Positions 60,819 through 64,000 of a stretch of 64,000 bases of DNA are shown here, in pieces. The notes under the pieces were generated by a model. It saw nothing but the letters and a program-made list of their open reading frames with translations, was not told the DNA's origin and ran no database searches. This DNA is from Rubrivivax sp. SCN 71-131 (lineage in GTDB: Bacteria > Pseudomonadota > Gammaproteobacteria > Burkholderiales > Burkholderiaceae_C). Within the stretch, counting starts at the first letter, position 1. Each line of letters begins with the position of its first letter. The translations under genes were made by a program, and so were the position numbers. The stretch lies in NCBI GenBank assembly GCA_001724995.1, contig MEFD01000031.1:17802-81801 (forward strand). Reading direction: 5' to 3'.

Positions 60819-61444
60819 TGGTGCGCTACGTGTGGATCGGGACCATGCTGGCCATTCTCTGCATCGTCCTCTACATCCCCTCCGCATCCCCACCAGAACG
60901 ATTCACCGAGGTCTTGCGCGCCGAGCACGCCGCCAGCCGCGAGATCTGGGGGCCGGCCGTGGCCGACCGCATCCTCAGGCGGATGCTCGACATCCAGCAG
61001 GGCTCACCACCCCTGAGCGAGCCGCCGGCGCCCATGGTTCACGTCGGCCAGCAGCCGGCCGTTGACGCAGCGATGGCGGCGCAGATGACCCAGATGAGCA
61101 TGCGCCTGTTTGGCAACCCGTACTTCCGGTCGATCGACTCGCTGTTCGCGCTGGCCGCCTACCGGCTGAGCGCCATCATCGAGTTGCTGCCGCTGCTGAC
61201 GATCTTCCTGCTGGTGGTGGCTGTGGACGGCTTCGTGCTTCGACAGGTTCGCGCGAAGGAGTTCGTCGCCCACAGCGCGGAGACGTTCGGCGGAAGCCTG
61301 ATAGCAGCGATCGTTCTCGGCGGCATGGTGGCGGTTTCTGCCTTCCTGCCGATGCGGCTTCACCCGATGTTCTTCACGCTCAGCCTGCTGGCGATGCTCT
61401 TCGCGCTAAGCCGCGCAATCGCGAATTACCACATGATCCGATAG
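60818..61444 (+). CDS. DUF4400 integrating-element membrane protein
   Basis: A 208-residue protein with four predicted membrane helices ('VWIGTMLAILCIVLYIP', 'IIELLPLLTIFLLVVAVDGFVL', 'GGSLIAAIVLGGMVAVSAFLP', 'HPMFFTLSLLAMLFALSRAIA'), matching DUF4400 proteins coded after traD in MOBH-type ICEs. 'DSLFALAAYRLSAIIELLP' is the family signature. ATG 60818 is used because AAGGAGG lies seven bases before it. Function in transfer is unsettled. The IS5-family insertion starts 85 bases downstream. Confidence 0.82.
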   Translation: MVRYVWIGTMLAILCIVLYIPSASPPERFTEVLRAEHAASREIWGPAVADRILRRMLDIQQGSPPLSEPPAPMVHVGQQPAVDAAMAAQMTQMSMRLFGNPYFRSIDSLFALAAYRLSAIIELLPLLTIFLLVVAVDGFVLRQVRAKEFVAHSAETFGGSLIAAIVLGGMVAVSAFLPMRLHPMFFTLSLLAMLFALSRAIANYHMIR

Positions 61445-61528
61445 CGAGCGGCTACCGCGCTTCGCACGAACTATTCAGGCGGGGACGCGCGGGAGCACAT
61501 CACCAGATCGATCGGCTGACCGGTTTAG

Positions 61529-62855
61529 GAGGCTGCTGAAGAACCACCGCGAGAAGCGTTGCCGTTTCCTGCCAACGCAGGCGCCGGGGCTCGTTTCTCG
61601 CGATGCGGAATGTTGGGCTTGAATTTCATCGGTTTGCAGTCAGTCTCAGGCAGTTTCAGCACTGTTTTGCATCACTGCACGCCTTGCAGACGGACTTGTC
61701 CCAGGCTGCGCATGCGCACCAGGTTGTAGGCCGCCATCGTCAGCACAAACATCTGGTCCACGCGCTTGAGGCCGCGCACCATCACTTGGCGAATGCTGCC
61801 CACGGTCTTGGCCCAACCGAAGCCTTGCTCGATCAGCTTGCGCTTGCGCTGCGACATGGCGTAGCCCTCGCTCTGTGCAATCTCATCGGGCACCGCAGAC
61901 TGGCGGCCCGACTTGTTCTGCGCCACGTGCGGCGTCACGTTCATCGCCACGCAGGCGTCGATGAACTCCTTCGCGTCGTAGCCTTTGTCGGCGCCCAGTG
62001 TGACTTCGCGGTCATCGTCACCCAAGGCTTGCCGCGCATCATTGATCATGGCCTTGGCGGCCTCGCGCTCGGCATAACCGTCGGCCTGCGTCACCATGGC
62101 GTTGGCAATCAGGCCGTGGCGGTTGTCGCTCAAGGTGTGACCCATGTAGCGCAACTCGCTGGCGGTGTTGCCCTTGCGGTACAGCCGAGCCTCACCATCC
62201 GTCTTCGATTCGTGCGTGTCGTTGCTGCGCCGCTGACCTTTGAAGTTGCCTCCACCGCCGTTGGCCTGGTCATCGTCCTTGGGCACAAAGCTCTTGTGGC
62301 CGGCCCATGCCTGGATCAACGTGCCGTCCACGCTGAAGTGCTCGCCCGAGAGCAAGTCGCGTTGCTGCGCAATGGCCACTACCTCGTTGAAGAACTTGAT
62401 CACCGCATCGTGCTTGATCAGGCGCTCGCGGTTCTTGGTGAACACGGTCGGTACCCACACCGCGTCGTCCATGGACAGCCCGATGAACCAGCGGAACAGT
62501 AGGTTGTATTGCACCTGCTCCATCAACTGCCGCTCCGACCGCACGCTGTACAGCACTTGCAGCAGCATCGCGCGCAGCAACTTCTCAGGGGCAATGCTGG
62601 GTCGACCACCTTTGATCTCGGCCTCGTACATGCCCGTGAACAGCGGCCCCAGCTTCATCAGCGCCGCATTGGCCATCTCGCGAATCGTGCGCAACGGATG
62701 CTTGGCAGGCACAAAGTCCTCCAGCTTGCGCATCGTGAACAGGCTCTCGGTGAAGGTGTCGGCGCCGCGCATCGGTCTCAGTGAAATCAGCTCTTCAGAT
62801 TGTCCCTGCCCCAGCTTCGTCGCGGGTCGGCAAAGGGAGATTTTTCAGCAGCCTG
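61529..62855. mobile_element. IS5-family insertion sequence, complete
   Basis: About 1,327 bases bounded by imperfect inverted repeats: AGGCTGCTGAA at the left end (after one base) and its complement TTCAGCAGCCT at the right. Both sides are flanked by TTAG (61525-61528 and 62856-62859), a four-base target duplication typical of IS5-type elements. It separates the transfer genes from the UPF0489 gene and interrupts nothing recognisable. Confidence 0.85.
61672..62772 (-). CDS. IS5-family DDE transposase
   Basis: A 366-residue intact transposase. N-terminal 'ESLFTMRKLEDFVPAKHPLRTIREMAN' and 'GRPSIAPEKLLRAMLLQVLYSVRSERQLMEQVQYNLLFRWFIGL' are typical IS5-type. The DDE residues lie in 'HFSVDGTLIQAWAGHKSF' (first Asp), 'VTLGADKGYDAKEFI' (second Asp) and 'KRKLIEQGFGWAKTVG' (Glu). 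No frameshift or stop breaks it, so the element may be active. Confidence 0.95.
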   Translation of the reverse strand: MRGADTFTESLFTMRKLEDFVPAKHPLRTIREMANAALMKLGPLFTGMYEAEIKGGRPSIAPEKLLRAMLLQVLYSVRSERQLMEQVQYNLLFRWFIGLSMDDAVWVPTVFTKNRERLIKHDAVIKFFNEVVAIAQQRDLLSGEHFSVDGTLIQAWAGHKSFVPKDDDQANGGGGNFKGQRRSNDTHESKTDGEARLYRKGNTASELRYMGHTLSDNRHGLIANAMVTQADGYAEREAAKAMINDARQALGDDDREVTLGADKGYDAKEFIDACVAMNVTPHVAQNKSGRQSAVPDEIAQSEGYAMSQRKRKLIEQGFGWAKTVGSIRQVMVRGLKRVDQMFVLTMAAYNLVRMRSLGQVRLQGVQ

Positions 62856-62911
62856 TTAGGGCGTGCAACGCCTGAGCCAAAATCCAGCAACGAAGCAAGC
62901 GGACAGTTGAG

Positions 62912-63604
62912 CTATGAGCGAGCGGCCAAGCCGCGCAGTTCGAGGATACGGGGCACAACCAACTGGGCAAGATGCCGCGTGTCCTCTTCCGTTCCTGAAT
63001 ATCCGAACGACAGAGAGATCGTCACGACGGCTGCCGTGAGAATGTGTGAGCTTGTCGCCTCAAGGAATTCCAGCACATCCGCGTCGGTCCAAAGGTCGCC
63101 TTCGAACTCCAAGTAGTCGGCGTGATTGAATAGGTCGAGGCAGAGGTCGAAAATCAGAGGCCCTGTCGGGTCAAGATGGGCGAGTGACTCGACGTCGTCA
63201 TGCACGACCTGCTGGACGCCCGCCTGGGCGCACAGGTCAGCATCGAGCCCGACCTCGTTGCTGTCATCCTCTTTGCAAAAGAAGTGAACCTCGGAGAGCA
63301 GTCCTCGCCGGACGGCTGGCGCGATGAACGAGTCAAACCTGATGTACTCCTCGTCAGCGGTCATGGCGACGAGGTCATCGACTCCCGCTGCAAGTAATGC
63401 CTCCCGGGGAGAGCCGTCGGGCCTGAAGTCGTCGACGCCGTCCCAGTGAAAGTCGGCATGCAACAGCACATACCGTTGCCCGGCGACACGGTGACGCTCC
63501 CACGCCACCAGCGCCCATTTGTGGTTGTCCATCAACCATATGCCAGGCCCAAGCTGGACGAGGTAGTCGCCATTCGGCGTGAGCGCGGCGCAGTCCAGAG
63601 GCAT
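62912..63604 (-). CDS. UPF0489-family protein
   Basis: A 230-residue protein like UPF0489, distantly related to arginase-fold hydrolases. Signatures are 'GIWLMDNHKWALVAWERHR' near the start and 'YVLLHADFHWDGVDDF', whose His and Asp residues resemble an arginase metal site; 'LIFDLCLDLFNHADYLE' adds further acidic residues. Some relatives in this fold act on Arg in peptides, but the role here is unknown. ATG 63604 has AGGAAG before it; a GTG at 63655 would add 17 residues. Confidence 0.7.
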   Translation of the reverse strand: MPLDCAALTPNGDYLVQLGPGIWLMDNHKWALVAWERHRVAGQRYVLLHADFHWDGVDDFRPDGSPREALLAAGVDDLVAMTADEEYIRFDSFIAPAVRRGLLSEVHFFCKEDDSNEVGLDADLCAQAGVQQVVHDDVESLAHLDPTGPLIFDLCLDLFNHADYLEFEGDLWTDADVLEFLEATSSHILTAAVVTISLSFGYSGTEEDTRHLAQLVVPRILELRGLAARS

Positions 63605-63666
63605 GATCAGCTTCCTCAATTGCGTAGGCAACAGGTCAACCGCACCAAGCAGCACGCCCCCAATGT

Positions 63667-63885
63667 TCAGAGCTGGGCCCTGATGCTTGCGAACGCCTTG
63701 TCGCCTCGCTTGTAGCCCGGACGCGGGCCTGCAAAGGTCTGGGGTTGAACCGTCACGCCGTGCATTTCATTGGCGTGAAAAAGCTTCCAACCGATGTACT
63801 CTCCGGACTCGCTGCCGCCGCCCACCTGATAGGCCCGAAGCGCCGTGTGGCCCTTCGCGTCCACGCCGAATGTGTGCGGCTCCAC
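63667..63885 (-). CDS. C-terminal domain-like small protein, probably partial
   Basis: A 72-residue frame 'EPHTFGVDAKGHTALRAYQVGGGSESGEYIGWKLFHANEMHGV...PRPGYKRGDKAFASIRAQL'. This pattern is what I expect at the C-terminal end of longer WYL-like or hypothetical proteins, where 'TVEPHTFG' is preceded by more sequence. Here the frame opens only a few codons before, after a TGA near 63912. It may be a free-standing gene starting at GTG 63885 or a decayed end. It is 62 bases before the UPF0489 start on the same strand. Confidence 0.5.
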   Translation of the reverse strand: MEPHTFGVDAKGHTALRAYQVGGGSESGEYIGWKLFHANEMHGVTVQPQTFAGPRPGYKRGDKAFASIRAQL

Positions 63886-64000
63886 CGTCCGGCGAAATCC
63901 GTGGCGGTTTCAAGACCGAAGTGCAACACCGAGGTCAATGAACCGAAGTTGATGGCTTATGAGAGCTGGCCAGCGTCTGTGCGAAGACCTCGAGTGGCGT

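Larger units (their letters stand above)
33093..64000. mobile_element. Integrative and conjugative element (MOBH type), incomplete at right
   Basis: From the tRNA-Asp fragment onward the genes change from core metabolism to element functions: relaxase traI, coupling protein traD, DUF4400 membrane protein, DUF1845/AcaB-like, DUF4313 and DUF932 proteins, a FlhDC-like activator pair, plus two defence-like cargo clusters, a ribonucleotide reductase and an IS5-family insertion. Cargo at about 34-40 kb and 53.5-57 kb is visibly less GC-rich than the flanks. No integrase or mating-pore (type IV secretion) genes are in the window; they are expected further right. Confidence 0.85.

Overview
The window is a 64 kb piece of a GC-rich betaproteobacterial chromosome. 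Gene content, the fused or variant metabolic enzymes and codon style all point to the order Burkholderiales (Rubrivivax/Leptothrix/Comamonadaceae-like), but no species can be named from sequence alone. It divides into a core chromosomal part (1 to about 33,090) and the first ~31 kb of an integrative and conjugative element (ICE, about 33,093 to beyond the right edge).

Core part. Housekeeping genes come first: glyoxalase I (partial), ChaC-type cyclotransferase, MocA-like nucleotidyltransferase, pdxH, a zinc metallopeptidase, dcd, a Mpo1-like membrane protein, a DsrE-like protein and a frame-shifted glpD. Next is a nearly complete selenocysteine/formate module, all on the minus strand: fdhD, mobA, fdnG (in-frame UGA with a SECIS-like hairpin), fdnH, fdnI, fdhE, selA, selB, selC (tRNA-Sec, UCA anticodon) and a GcvH-like lipoyl protein. 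Only selD is missing. A second formate dehydrogenase follows (a FdsG-FdsB fusion plus FdsA with Cys in place of Sec), with a prlF-yhaV toxin-antitoxin pair, an omega-aminotransferase and ltaE around it. The core part ends with a thioesterase, waaA, a phosphomannomutase, an Ada-AraC-AlkA fusion overlapped by ogt, and a small unknown gene.

ICE part. At 33,093-33,145 lies the 3' part of a tRNA-Asp gene without its 5' half, as expected at one end of a tRNA-integrated element. The element then carries (i) a UmuD/LexA-like S24 protein followed by a tight operon DUF5131 - TcmP - MmeI-like restriction/methylation enzyme - second TcmP; (ii) ICE backbone or accessory genes (DUF1845/AcaB-like, small unknown proteins, DUF4313, GHKL ATPase, class II ribonucleotide reductase, zinc-finger/Toprim primase, DUF932), several of which have a strong GC hairpin 25-50 nt before the start codon; (iii) regulators: a BetR-like HTH/receiver protein and a FlhD/FlhC pair in which FlhC is a tandem double-domain protein, analogous to SetCD activators of SXT-type ICEs; (iv) a second defence-like cluster TIR - TIR - SLOG - (ThsB-like remnant) - ThsB-like DUF1863; (v) conjugation genes traI (MOBH type), traD and a DUF4400 membrane protein; (vi) an IS5-family insertion with TTAG target duplication and a UPF0489 gene.

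The two most interesting loci are the DUF5131/TcmP/MmeI-like operon and the TIR/SLOG/DUF1863 cluster. Both look like anti-phage or inter-element conflict systems, and I know no well-characterised system with either composition. Functions given are from recognised motifs and family resemblance; no database search was run.
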